Positions 53,401 through 62,284 of a DNA stretch of 64,000 bases are shown here, piece by piece. Numbering within the stretch: position 1 is the first letter of the stretch; the number at the start of each line of letters is the position of its first letter. Source of the stretch: Shinella zoogloeoides. GTDB lineage: Bacteria > Pseudomonadota > Alphaproteobacteria > Rhizobiales > Rhizobiaceae. The stretch covers positions 725,501 to 789,500 of the forward strand of contig NZ_CP086610.1 of the NCBI RefSeq assembly GCF_020883495.1, read 5' to 3'. The translations under genes and the position numbers were made by a program. Under the pieces are notes generated by a model. The model searched no databases. It was not told the origin of the DNA and saw nothing but the letters and a program-made list of their open reading frames with translations.

Positions 53401-56313
53401 TTACGCCCGCTTCATCAGCGGAAACCGTTCCTTCAGCAGGCGCAGCACCGAGTCGTAGCCGATGGGCGGGCCGAAGAGGTAGCTCTGGCCGAATTCGCAG
53501 CCCATATTGCCGAGTTCCACGGCATCCTCTTCGGACTCGATGCCCTCGGCGACCACCTGCATGTCCAGTTCGCGCGCCATGGAGATGACGGAGCGCAGCA
53601 GCACCGTGCGCTTGTCCGTGCCGTCGCAGACCAGCGCCTTGTCGATCTTGATCGTGTCGAAGGGGAAGCGGGTGAGATAGGACAGCGAGGAGTGGCCCGT
53701 GCCGAAATCGTCGAGCGCGAGGCCAAGGCCGACATCCTTCAGTTTCGAGAGGATGAGGCGGGCCTGTTCCGGGTTCTCCATCACGACGGATTCGGTGAGT
53801 TCCAGCTTCAGCTTCCGCGGCTCGCAGCGGGTGCGGGCGAGCGCCGCGCGCACGTCGTTGTAGAGCTCGTTGTTGAGAAGCTGGGCGCTGGAGAGGTTGA
53901 CCGAGACGAAGACGGGCAGGTCCCCGGTCTGCATCTGCCAGTCCATCAGGTCGCTCGCCGCCTTGTCGAAGGCGAAGAGGCCGAGCTGGTTGATGAGGTC
54001 GGAGGCTTCCGCGATGGGGATGAACTCGGCCGGCGAGATATTGCCGCGCTTGGGGTGGTCCCAGCGCATCAGCGCCTCGAAGCCGGCGATCTCGGCATCC
54101 TGCAGGCGCACGATCGGCTGGTAGACGAGGGAGAGTTCCCTGCGCTCGATGGCGCGGCGAAGGTCCGTCTCGATCTGCAGCCGGTCCGCGCCAAAGGTGC
54201 GGAAGGCGGGGCGGAACGGCTCCACGCGGTTGCCGCCGGCCTTCTTGGCCCGGTACATGGCAAGTTCCGCGTCGTTGAGCAGGCCGGGCGCATCCTCCTG
54301 CTGGTCCACCCAGGAAACGAGACCGATGGAGGCGGTGAGGATGATCTCGCGGCCGCCGAAATTGATCGGCACCATGATCGCCTTGCTGACCGCATCGGCG
54401 AAGTCCGCCACCTTGGCGGGGTCCCGCTCGGAAACGAGGATGAGGCCGAACTGGTCGCCGGAAAGCCGCGCCAGCGTGTCCTGCGGCTTCAGGAGGCGGC
54501 GCAGGCGGCGGGTCAGCGCGATGAGGATATTGTCGCCGGCGGCGATGCCGAGCGCGTCGTTGACCTGCTTGTAGCGGTCGATGTCGATGGTCAGCACCGT
54601 CGGGCGCACCGTGTCGGAACTGGCGGTGAGCGACAGGATCGATTGCAGACGGTCGAGGAAGACCTGGCGGTTCGGCAGGCCCGTCAGGTTGTCGTGCAGC
54701 GCGTCCTGCAGCAGCCGGTCGACGGAGTTGCGCTGCTCGGTGATGTCGATGATCGTGCCGACGCAGCGGATGATCTCGCCGTTCGCGCCCAGCACCGGCC
54801 GGGCGCGGATCGAGAGCCAGTGATAGTGGCCGTCCTCGGCACGCACGCGGAACTGATGGTTGAGCCGGCCCTTGCGATGCTCCAGCAGCACGTCGAGCGT
54901 GGCGCGGAAGCGGTCGCGGTCGTCGGGGTGCAGGCGCGGCAGCCAGTTGCGCGCCGGGCCGTGCATGACGCCGGGGGCAAGGCCGAGCTGGATGGAGATG
55001 TCGGGAATGGTGACGACGCGGTCGCGCGCCACGTCCCAGTCCCAGACCGTATCGCCCGAGCCGGTCAGCGCCAGCGACTGGCGCTCGAGGTCGGAGAACA
55101 GGCCCTGGCTATAGGCCCCGCCGGCAAAGGCGTGCTGCATCACCGTGAAGCCGATGAGGAGCACGATCAGCACGAGGCCGCCGCCGAGCGCGGGCTGGAT
55201 GATGTCGTTGTTGAGCTGGCCCGTCACCGTCAGCCACGCGCCGAACAGCCAGACAAGGATCAGCGCCCAGGCGGGCACGAGCAGGATGGCGCGGTCGTAG
55301 CGGTTGAAGCCGAGATAGGCGATGAGCACGATGCCCACCGTGCCGGTCAGCGCGAAGGAGAGGCGGGCGATGCCGGCGGCGATCGGCGGATCGTAGATCG
55401 CCACGCCGAAGAGAAGGGCAAGGCCGAGCACCCAGGCGAGCGTCGCGTAGGAGAGATGCGCGTGCCAGCGGTTGAGGTTGAGATAGGTGAAGAGGAAGAC
55501 GACGAGGCCCGCCGCCAGGAACACCTCGGTTCCCGCCCGCCAGATGCGCTCGTCCCCCGCCGTGATGGAGATGAGCTTGGAGAGGAAGCCGAAGTCGACG
55601 CAGATATAGCCGAGCACCGCCCAGGCGAGCGCCGCCGTCGCCGGCAGCATGGAGGTGCCCTTCACCACGAAGAGGATGGTGAGGAACACGGCGAGCAGGC
55701 CGGCGATGCCGAGCACGATGCCGCGATAGAGCGTGAAGGCGTTGACCGTGTCCTTGTAGGCGTCCGGCGCCCAGAGATAGATCTGCGGTAGATCGGGCGT
55801 CGCCAGTTCGGCGACGAAGGTGACGACCGTGCCGGGGTTGAGCGTGATGCGGAAGACGTCCGCCTCCTCGCTCGGCTGGCGGTCGAGCGCAAAACCTTCG
55901 CTCGGGGTAATGGAGATGATGCGCTTTGCCCCGAGATCCGGCCAGAACAGGCCCGACTGCACGAGGCGGAAATGCGGGGCGACGATCAGGCGGTCGATCT
56001 GCTCTTCGGAAACGTTGGCGAGCGCGAAGACGGCCCAGTCGCCCTGATGGGTGTCGGAGGTCGCGCGCACCTCGATGCGGCGCACGATGCCGTCCGTGCC
56101 GGGCGCGGTGGAAATCTGGAAGGCTTCGCCCCGGCCCGTATAGATTTCCGTGGTGGCGGTCAGGTCCAACGCGGTGTCGTCACGGGAAATCTTGACCGGC
56201 TCGACGGCGAAGGCGCGGCCCGAGAACAGGCCGGCGAGCAGCACCGCCGTCAGGAGGATGAGGGCGATGAGCCGGCTGGCGGAGAGCGCTTGCGGCACGG
56301 ATGGAGACGTCAT
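53401..56313 (-). CDS. 7TM-DISM-PAS-GGDEF-EAL protein with degenerate GGDEF motif
   Basis: A 970-residue membrane protein. N-terminus: signal (to about 37), a periplasmic sensor (38-180), about seven membrane helices (185-400) of the 7TMR-DISM type, a PAS domain (410-520), GGDEF (535-690) and EAL (710-955). The cyclase motif reads SGDQF in LARLSGDQFGL, so diguanylate cyclase activity is probably lost. The EAL keeps FEALMRW, LTESVVME, DDFGTGHSS, KIDKA and VAEGIE, so phosphodiesterase activity is expected. The ATG at 56313 is used. Together with the protein at 27.9 kb it gives one intact dual protein and one likely phosphodiesterase. Confidence 0.88.
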   Translation of the reverse strand: MTSPSVPQALSASRLIALILLTAVLLAGLFSGRAFAVEPVKISRDDTALDLTATTEIYTGRGEAFQISTAPGTDGIVRRIEVRATSDTHQGDWAVFALANVSEEQIDRLIVAPHFRLVQSGLFWPDLGAKRIISITPSEGFALDRQPSEEADVFRITLNPGTVVTFVAELATPDLPQIYLWAPDAYKDTVNAFTLYRGIVLGIAGLLAVFLTILFVVKGTSMLPATAALAWAVLGYICVDFGFLSKLISITAGDERIWRAGTEVFLAAGLVVFLFTYLNLNRWHAHLSYATLAWVLGLALLFGVAIYDPPIAAGIARLSFALTGTVGIVLIAYLGFNRYDRAILLVPAWALILVWLFGAWLTVTGQLNNDIIQPALGGGLVLIVLLIGFTVMQHAFAGGAYSQGLFSDLERQSLALTGSGDTVWDWDVARDRVVTIPDISIQLGLAPGVMHGPARNWLPRLHPDDRDRFRATLDVLLEHRKGRLNHQFRVRAEDGHYHWLSIRARPVLGANGEIIRCVGTIIDITEQRNSVDRLLQDALHDNLTGLPNRQVFLDRLQSILSLTASSDTVRPTVLTIDIDRYKQVNDALGIAAGDNILIALTRRLRRLLKPQDTLARLSGDQFGLILVSERDPAKVADFADAVSKAIMVPINFGGREIILTASIGLVSWVDQQEDAPGLLNDAELAMYRAKKAGGNRVEPFRPAFRTFGADRLQIETDLRRAIERRELSLVYQPIVRLQDAEIAGFEALMRWDHPKRGNISPAEFIPIAEASDLINQLGLFAFDKAASDLMDWQMQTGDLPVFVSVNLSSAQLLNNELYNDVRAALARTRCEPRKLKLELTESVVMENPEQARLILSKLKDVGLGLALDDFGTGHSSLSYLTRFPFDTIKIDKALVCDGTDKRTVLLRSVISMARELDMQVVAEGIESEEDAVELGNMGCEFGQSYLFGPPIGYDSVLRLLKERFPLMKRA

Positions 56314-56366
56314 TGAAAGTGCATTGTCCTTAGGTCTGCCCAGTCCTGCCGCGTCCACCGCGCCGC

Positions 56367-56969
56367 TCACGGCTGCCTGTCGGCTGCCAGAAGCGAGAAC
56401 ATCACGTGGTCGCGCCACTCCCCGTTTATCTTCAGATACTCCCGAAGGTAGCCTTCCTGTCGAAAGCCGGCCTTTTCAAGGAGACGGATGCTTCTTGTGT
56501 TGTCTGGAATACAGGCTGCCTCGATACGGTGCAACTGAAGGCTCGAAAAGATATAGGGAATGGCGAGATTGAGGGCGCCGAACATATGCCCCTGTCCGGC
56601 ATGCCGCTCGCCCATCCAATAGCCGATCATGCAGCATTGCGCCGCCCCGCGCCGGATATAGCCGATGGTCAGCCCGCCCAGCAGCGTTGCTTCCCCGCCT
56701 GCCGCGCGCGCGAACACGAGCAGCGGCACGGCCTGGCCGGAGGAAAATTCCTGTTCGTTGCGGATGACGCGGGTGCGGAAGGCGCTTTCGGTCAGCTCGT
56801 CGTTCCGCCAGGTCGGCTCCCAGGGTTCGAGGAAGCGCCGGCTTTCCGAGCGCAGCGCATACCATTGGCGATAGTCCTGAAAGCGGGGAAGGCGCAGGAG
56901 ATGCCGGTCGCCGGCCAGCTCGACCGTGTCGGACTGCCGGGACAGAAACCGAAAAACCGACCGTGCCAT
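56367..56969 (-). CDS. GNAT family N-acetyltransferase (RimJ-like)
   Basis: A 200-residue acetyltransferase. The acetyl-CoA loop is RHAGQGHMFGAL (Q/R-x-x-G-x-G/A) and the C-terminal SIRLLEKAGFRQEGYLREYLKING resembles RimJ/RimL. It may acetylate ribosomal protein N-termini or small amines. GGAGG precedes the ATG. It is upstream of, and in the same direction as, the GGDEF-EAL gene, 53 bases apart. Confidence 0.85.
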   Translation of the reverse strand: MARSVFRFLSRQSDTVELAGDRHLLRLPRFQDYRQWYALRSESRRFLEPWEPTWRNDELTESAFRTRVIRNEQEFSSGQAVPLLVFARAAGGEATLLGGLTIGYIRRGAAQCCMIGYWMGERHAGQGHMFGALNLAIPYIFSSLQLHRIEAACIPDNTRSIRLLEKAGFRQEGYLREYLKINGEWRDHVMFSLLAADRQP

Positions 56970-57128
56970 GCAATCCTCCGCGCACCTTCCCGCAAGACTA
57001 TGCCAGCAGGTTCCACGGCGTCAAATGCTGTGGCCTGAAAAGACAAAACCCGCCTTGCGGCGGGTTACGTCATGAAGGATGTCGGCGCTCGATTCACGGG
57101 AGGCGTGAAGAGTGCCGAGGCGATCCTA

Positions 57129-57278
57129 TCAGCCGAATACCAGGAAGCCCTTGACGGCGGACTGGATGTGCGAGCGCGAGATGCCGAGGTCCTGCAGGGC
57201 GCGGTCGTCGAGGGCGTTCAGTTCGCGGACAGCGCGACGGTCGGCGGCGTTCTTCTTGATCTTTGCGATGATGTTCAT
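57129..57278 (-). CDS. DUF1127 small protein
   Basis: A 49-residue protein: MNIIAKIKKNAADRRAVRELNALDDRALQDLGISRSHI, the DUF1127 signature, with ATG at 57278 after AAGGAG seven bases upstream. Small DUF1127 proteins in rhizobia and Rhodobacter affect RNA maturation and phosphate/growth adaptation. Short length makes it easy to miss. It stands alone; the 127 bases to the cupin gene end hold nothing else I see. Confidence 0.85.
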   Translation of the reverse strand: MNIIAKIKKNAADRRAVRELNALDDRALQDLGISRSHIQSAVKGFLVFG

Positions 57279-57405
57279 GGTCAGCTCCTTTGGGTTGGCC
57301 ACTATGTATGCGATCGCCGGATTGGTGAAAATGCATAAGCTTGCAGCAGAGGCATGCGTTTTGCGCATGGCGATCGCCAGAGTGCCCAAGATGGAGGCAG
57401 AAACG

Positions 57406-57759
57406 CTATTCCAGGTCTTCCTGCGCGATCGTGTGCGTCACGTGGATATCGGTCGTCTCCAGCCGGCCGGGGCCGAGATTGACGAATTTGTGCGGCACGT
57501 TGGCCGGCCCGAAGACGATCTGTCCCGCGACCGCCTCGATCTGCCGGTCGCCCACCGTGAAGAGCGCGCGGCCCTCGCGCACGATGAAGACCTCGTCATA
57601 GGCATGCCGGTGGAGCCGCGGGCCGCGCCCGACCTCGTCCGTGGTGTAGAAGATCACCGAGACGTTCGTGCCGAACCGCTTGCCGTCGAATTCGCCCTTC
57701 CAGGCATCGGGCCTTTCGGCCCACTCGGCGCGGTCGAGCAGGGCGGCGATCTTTTCCAT
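57406..57759 (-). CDS. Cupin domain protein
   Basis: A 117-residue single cupin: PRLHRHAYDEVFIVREGRALF with the HxHx(n)E metal ligands, and VPHKFVNLG with the last His. Metal and substrate are unknown. GAGG precedes the ATG by 8 bases. It is followed downstream by the DUF1127 gene with a gap and lies 117 bases from the end of the M16 protease gene. Confidence 0.85.
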   Translation of the reverse strand: MEKIAALLDRAEWAERPDAWKGEFDGKRFGTNVSVIFYTTDEVGRGPRLHRHAYDEVFIVREGRALFTVGDRQIEAVAGQIVFGPANVPHKFVNLGPGRLETTDIHVTHTIAQEDLE

Positions 57760-57836
57760 GGGGTTTCCTCTCGTTCGGACATGCCACGAGGACGGGCGGG
57801 CCGCGTCTGTTCCGACAGTCAGGAGGATGTTTTTCG

Positions 57837-57862
57837 CCTGACGGCCGGTTTCAGCCGTCAGG
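57837..57862 (-). terminator. Hairpin after the M16 protease gene
   Basis: CCTGACGGC (57837-57845) and GCCGTCAGG (57854-57862) form a 9-bp stem with an 8-base loop, 15-40 bases past the stop. On the minus strand it is followed by A-rich rather than U-rich sequence, so it may be a weak terminator only. Confidence 0.35.
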
Positions 57863-57876
57863 GCGCGAAGGGCGGC

Positions 57877-59169
57877 TCAGCTTGCCGCGCGGTCGATGGT
57901 GCCGCGCGAGAGCGAGCGGGTGATGTCGCTGGCCGGGACGAGGTGTTCCAGCGGGCCGATGGCCGAGATGGTCGGCACGGTGTCGAAGAACAGGCGGCCG
58001 GCAAGGTCCGTCAGGCGCTCGATGGTGATGCCGGCGAGGCGTTCCATCAGCTCCTCGTTGGGGATCGGGCGGCCGTAGAGCATCATCTGACGGGCGATCT
58101 GGCCGGCGCGGGCGGCCGGGCTTTCCTGACCCATCAGAAGCTGGGCGCGGATCTGCGCGCGGGCGCGCTCGATTTCCTGCTGGTGGATCGTCTCGGACGA
58201 CTTCTTCAACTCGTCGAAGATGACGGGCATCAGCTCGGGCAGGTTCTCGCCTCCGGTCGCGGCATGGATGCCGAAGATGCCGGTATCGGAAAAGCCCCAG
58301 TGGAAGGCGTAGATCGAGTAGCACAGGCCCCGGTGCTCGCGCACTTCCTGGAAGAGGCGGGAGGACATGCCGCCGCCGAGGATGTTGGCGAGAATCTGCG
58401 AACAGTAGAAGTCGCGGGCATGATAGGCCTTGCCCTCGAAGCCGAGCAGGACCTGCGCGTCCATCAGGTCGCGCGTCTCGCGGATATCGCCGCCGGTATA
58501 ACGCGCCGGCTCGAAGACCGGGGAAACCTTGGGCGCGGTCGGCAGCGAGGAGAAGCGGTCCTCGACCTGGCGCACGAATTCGTCATGGTTCACCGCGCCG
58601 GCCGCGACGACGAACATGCGGTCCGTCGTGTAGTTGCGGTCGAGATAGCTGCGGATTTCGCCGGGCGAGAAGGACAGCACCGAGTCCGGCGTGCCGAGAA
58701 TGGCGCGGCCGATGATCTGGTCGCGATAGGCGACCTCGGAGAACTTGTCGAAGACCACGTCGTCGGGCGTGTCGTTGGCCGCGCCGATTTCCTGCAGGAT
58801 GACGTGTTTCTCGCGGCGAAGCTCTTCCTCGTCGAAGACGGATTCCGTCAGGATGTCGGCAAGGATATCGACCGCGAGCGGAACGTGGTCCTTGAGCACG
58901 CGGGCGTAGTAGGAGGTGGTTTCGGTCGAGGTGGCGGCGTTGACTTCGCCGCCGACATTCTCGATTTCCTCGGCGATCTGGCGGGCGGAGCGGCGCTCCG
59001 TGCCCTTGAAGGCCATGTGTTCCAGAAGGTGGGCGATGCCGTGCTCGTCCGTGGTTTCGTTGCGTGATCCTGACTTGATCCACACGCCGAGAGCGACGCT
59101 CTCGAGATGCGGCATGTTCTCGGTCACCACGGTCAACCCGGATTGAAGCCGGGTGCACTCAACTTTCAT
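57877..59169 (-). CDS. M16 family zinc protease (mitochondrial processing peptidase-like)
   Basis: A 430-residue pitrilysin-type protease. The inverted zinc motif HLLEHMAFKG (HxxEH) is near residues 47-51, with the third ligand Glu in ENVGGEVNAATSTETT. This is the bacterial counterpart of mitochondrial processing peptidase beta. It probably degrades peptides in the cytoplasm or periplasm. The ATG at 59169 is chosen; GTG at 59178 is possible. It starts 20 bases after thrC, with which it forms a conserved rhizobial pair. Confidence 0.92.
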   Translation of the reverse strand: MKVECTRLQSGLTVVTENMPHLESVALGVWIKSGSRNETTDEHGIAHLLEHMAFKGTERRSARQIAEEIENVGGEVNAATSTETTSYYARVLKDHVPLAVDILADILTESVFDEEELRREKHVILQEIGAANDTPDDVVFDKFSEVAYRDQIIGRAILGTPDSVLSFSPGEIRSYLDRNYTTDRMFVVAAGAVNHDEFVRQVEDRFSSLPTAPKVSPVFEPARYTGGDIRETRDLMDAQVLLGFEGKAYHARDFYCSQILANILGGGMSSRLFQEVREHRGLCYSIYAFHWGFSDTGIFGIHAATGGENLPELMPVIFDELKKSSETIHQQEIERARAQIRAQLLMGQESPAARAGQIARQMMLYGRPIPNEELMERLAGITIERLTDLAGRLFFDTVPTISAIGPLEHLVPASDITRSLSRGTIDRAAS

Positions 59170-59189
59170 CAGACGCACTTTCTGCGATT

Positions 59190-60587
59190 CTAGCCCCGAA
59201 CCCGCGTATGCTTCCCGATGAAGGCTTCCACCGCATCGAGCCTGGCTTCGAGGATGTCGAACCGCTCCTCCCTTTGCATGAGGTCAGCAAGCCACGTCGG
59301 AAGCGCCGGGTCAATACCGCAGGCCGATTTTACTGCGGCGGGGAATTTGGCCGGGTGGGCGGTGGCGAGCGTAACCATCGGCGCACCGGGCTTTTCATGC
59401 TTGGCGGCGACGAAGACGCCGATGGCCGAATGCGGGTCGAGCAGATAGCCGGTCGCCGCCAGCGTGTCCCTGATCGTCTGCGCCACCTGCTTTTCCGAGG
59501 CGCGGCCGGCGCGGAATTCCTTGCGGATCGCCTTCAGCGCGCTTTCCTCGATATCGAAGGCGCTGGACTGCTTCAGGCTCTCCATCGCGCGGCGCACCGC
59601 GCCGGCATCGCGGCCGTGGGATTCGAACAACAGTCGCTCGAAATTGGACGAAATCTGGATATCCATCGACGGCGAGGTGGTGGCCTTGACGTCCTTCATC
59701 TCGTAGCGGCCGGTCTTCAGCGTGCGGGCGAGAATGTCGTTCTCGTTGGTCGCGATCACCAGCTTGTCGATGGGAAGGCCCATGCGCTTGGCGGCGTAGC
59801 CGGCGAAGATATCGCCGAAATTGCCGGTCGGCACGGTGAAGGAAATCTTGCGGTCCGGCCCGCCGAGCGCCACGGCCGTCGTGAAATAGTAGACGATCTG
59901 GGCCATGATGCGCGCCCAGTTGATCGAGTTGACGCCCGAAAGCTTCACGCCGTCGCGGAACTTCGCGTCGTTGAACATCGCTTTGACGAGGTTCTGGCAG
60001 TCGTCGAAATTACCCTTGACGGCGAGCGCATGCACGTTCTTTTCCGTCGAAGTGGTCATCTGGCGCTGCTGCACCGGCGAGACCTTGCCTTCCGGGAAGA
60101 GGATGAAGATATCGGTGCGCTCACGGCCGGCAAAGGCGTCGATGGCCGCGCCCCCGGTGTCGCCCGAGGTGGCGCCGACGATGGTGGCGCGCTCGCCGCG
60201 GGCGGCCAGCGCATGGTCCATCAGCCGGGCGAGAAGCTGCATCGCCACGTCCTTGAAGGCGAGCGTCGTGCCGTGGAACAGCTCCATGACGAAGGAATTC
60301 GGTCCGGTCTGGACGAGCGGCGCGATGGCCGGATGGCGGAACGTGGCATAGGCCTCGTCGATCATCGCCCGGAACTTGTCGAGCGCAATGTCGCCCTCGA
60401 CGAAGGGGGAGAGCACGGTGAAGGCGATCTCCTGGTAGGATTTGCCGCGCAACGCCCGGATGTCCTTCTTGGAGAAGGTCGGCCATTCGCGCGGCACGTA
60501 GAGGCCGCCGTCACGGGCAAGGCCCGCCAGGAGCGCATCGGAGAAACCGAGGGAAGGGGCCTCGCCCCGGGTCGAAACATAATCCAC
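59190..60587 (-). CDS. thrC: Threonine synthase
   Basis: A 465-residue PLP enzyme that converts O-phosphohomoserine to threonine. The PLP lysine is in LAFKDVAMQLLA, with GATSGDTGGAAIDAF and VPTGNFGDIFAGY as PLP/phosphate-binding loops. The GTG at 60587 is chosen: AAGGAC lies seven to nine bases upstream and the start MDYVSTRGEAP is the family beginning, whereas longer frames lack it. With thrB at 48 kb it completes the last two steps of threonine synthesis. Confidence 0.95.
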   Translation of the reverse strand: MDYVSTRGEAPSLGFSDALLAGLARDGGLYVPREWPTFSKKDIRALRGKSYQEIAFTVLSPFVEGDIALDKFRAMIDEAYATFRHPAIAPLVQTGPNSFVMELFHGTTLAFKDVAMQLLARLMDHALAARGERATIVGATSGDTGGAAIDAFAGRERTDIFILFPEGKVSPVQQRQMTTSTEKNVHALAVKGNFDDCQNLVKAMFNDAKFRDGVKLSGVNSINWARIMAQIVYYFTTAVALGGPDRKISFTVPTGNFGDIFAGYAAKRMGLPIDKLVIATNENDILARTLKTGRYEMKDVKATTSPSMDIQISSNFERLLFESHGRDAGAVRRAMESLKQSSAFDIEESALKAIRKEFRAGRASEKQVAQTIRDTLAATGYLLDPHSAIGVFVAAKHEKPGAPMVTLATAHPAKFPAAVKSACGIDPALPTWLADLMQREERFDILEARLDAVEAFIGKHTRVRG

Positions 60588-60816
60588 GTGCTGCGTCCTT
60601 GGATTTGCAAATGCCGTTGCGTCCGGCCCGTTCCCGCCGGGGGGAGCGAACCTCTCCGAAATTCTGAGGGCGGTTTCATTCGACAATCGATTTTTCGCCG
60701 CGCCGCTGCTATAGACCATCGCCTAGGGTCGTGAAAAGGCCCGTGAAACGAGTTCCGAAAGGCTTGTGCGCCGGGGGCGGGGCCTGATCGCAGGGGTAGA
60801 ACGTATCGTGCTTGGA

Positions 60817-61386
60817 ATGACCATCCGCCGTTTTCTCGGCATCTCCCTTCTCGCCGTCGTCGCCGGCTGCAACCAGACCGACAAGCCCGCCGATCTCGGC
60901 GTGACGAGCGACCCGTCGGGCGTCCAGGCCGCTGCGCAGCAGCAGACGCAGGTCGCGGTGATCCAGGGCTCGTGCCCGCAGGTCTTCCTGCGCGACGGCA
61001 CCGCCGTCCTGCAGCGCTTCGGCAAAGGCGCCAAGGACGATCCGCAGAACCTCGCCTATCAGGTGACGCTCGCCGACACGACCCGCCAGTGCGTGATGAG
61101 CAATGACCAGCTCGTCATGACCGTCGTGGTGCAGGGCCGCATCGTCGTCGGTCCGGCCGGCGCCAGCGGTACAGTGACGGTGCCGATCCGCGTATCCGTC
61201 ATGGATGGCGATACCGCGCATTATTCCGAACTCGTGCAGTTCCCGGTCACGATCCCGGCGGATGGCAGCGCGGGCCAGTTCATCTTCACCCAGAGCAATG
61301 TCTCGATCCCGGCCGGCTCCGGCGGCTTCACCAAGGCCTATGTCGGCTTTGAAGAGGGGGCGGCGAAGAAGAGGAAGAGGAATTAA
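60817..61386 (+). CDS. Predicted lipoprotein of unknown function
   Basis: A 189-residue protein with a lipoprotein signal (MTIRRFLGISLLAVVAGC; lipobox VAGC). After a Gln-rich linker follows a compact domain with IQGSCPQVFLRD, QNLAYQVTLADTTRQC and VMTVVVQGRIVVGPAG and a basic C-terminal tail (KKRKRN). The two cysteines may form a disulfide. I do not recognise the family beyond rhizobial conserved hypothetical lipoproteins. It is divergent from thrC; the start could also be GTG at 60808. Confidence 0.75.
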   Translation: MTIRRFLGISLLAVVAGCNQTDKPADLGVTSDPSGVQAAAQQQTQVAVIQGSCPQVFLRDGTAVLQRFGKGAKDDPQNLAYQVTLADTTRQCVMSNDQLVMTVVVQGRIVVGPAGASGTVTVPIRVSVMDGDTAHYSELVQFPVTIPADGSAGQFIFTQSNVSIPAGSGGFTKAYVGFEEGAAKKRKRN

Positions 61387-61394
61387 GGGGTTAG

Positions 61395-62154
<760 letters not shown>

Positions 62155-62230
62155 GAGCGCATGTCTTTCATAGGGAGCGGAAAACCGCCGGTTCCCTACA
62201 CGAAAGGCGCCTGCGGGACAATTGCGTATT

Positions 62231-62258
62231 CGGCGCGGGGCCTTCCAGCCCCGCGCCG
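62231..62258. terminator. GC-rich hairpin between vWA and HAD genes
   Basis: CGGCGCGGGGC (62231-62241) pairs with GCCCCGCGCCG (62248-62258): an 11-bp perfect stem with a 6-base loop, 27 bases past the vWA stop on the minus strand. No U-tract follows, so it may aid factor-dependent termination or protect the transcript end. Confidence 0.45.
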
Positions 62259-62284
62259 AACCTCGATCCGCATGCCGCGCGGCT

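Noticed and set aside
53692..55791. 699-residue open frame opposite the second GGDEF-EAL gene
   Set aside because: Same shadow effect; the translation is a charged Gly/Ala/Asp-rich string without recognisable motifs.
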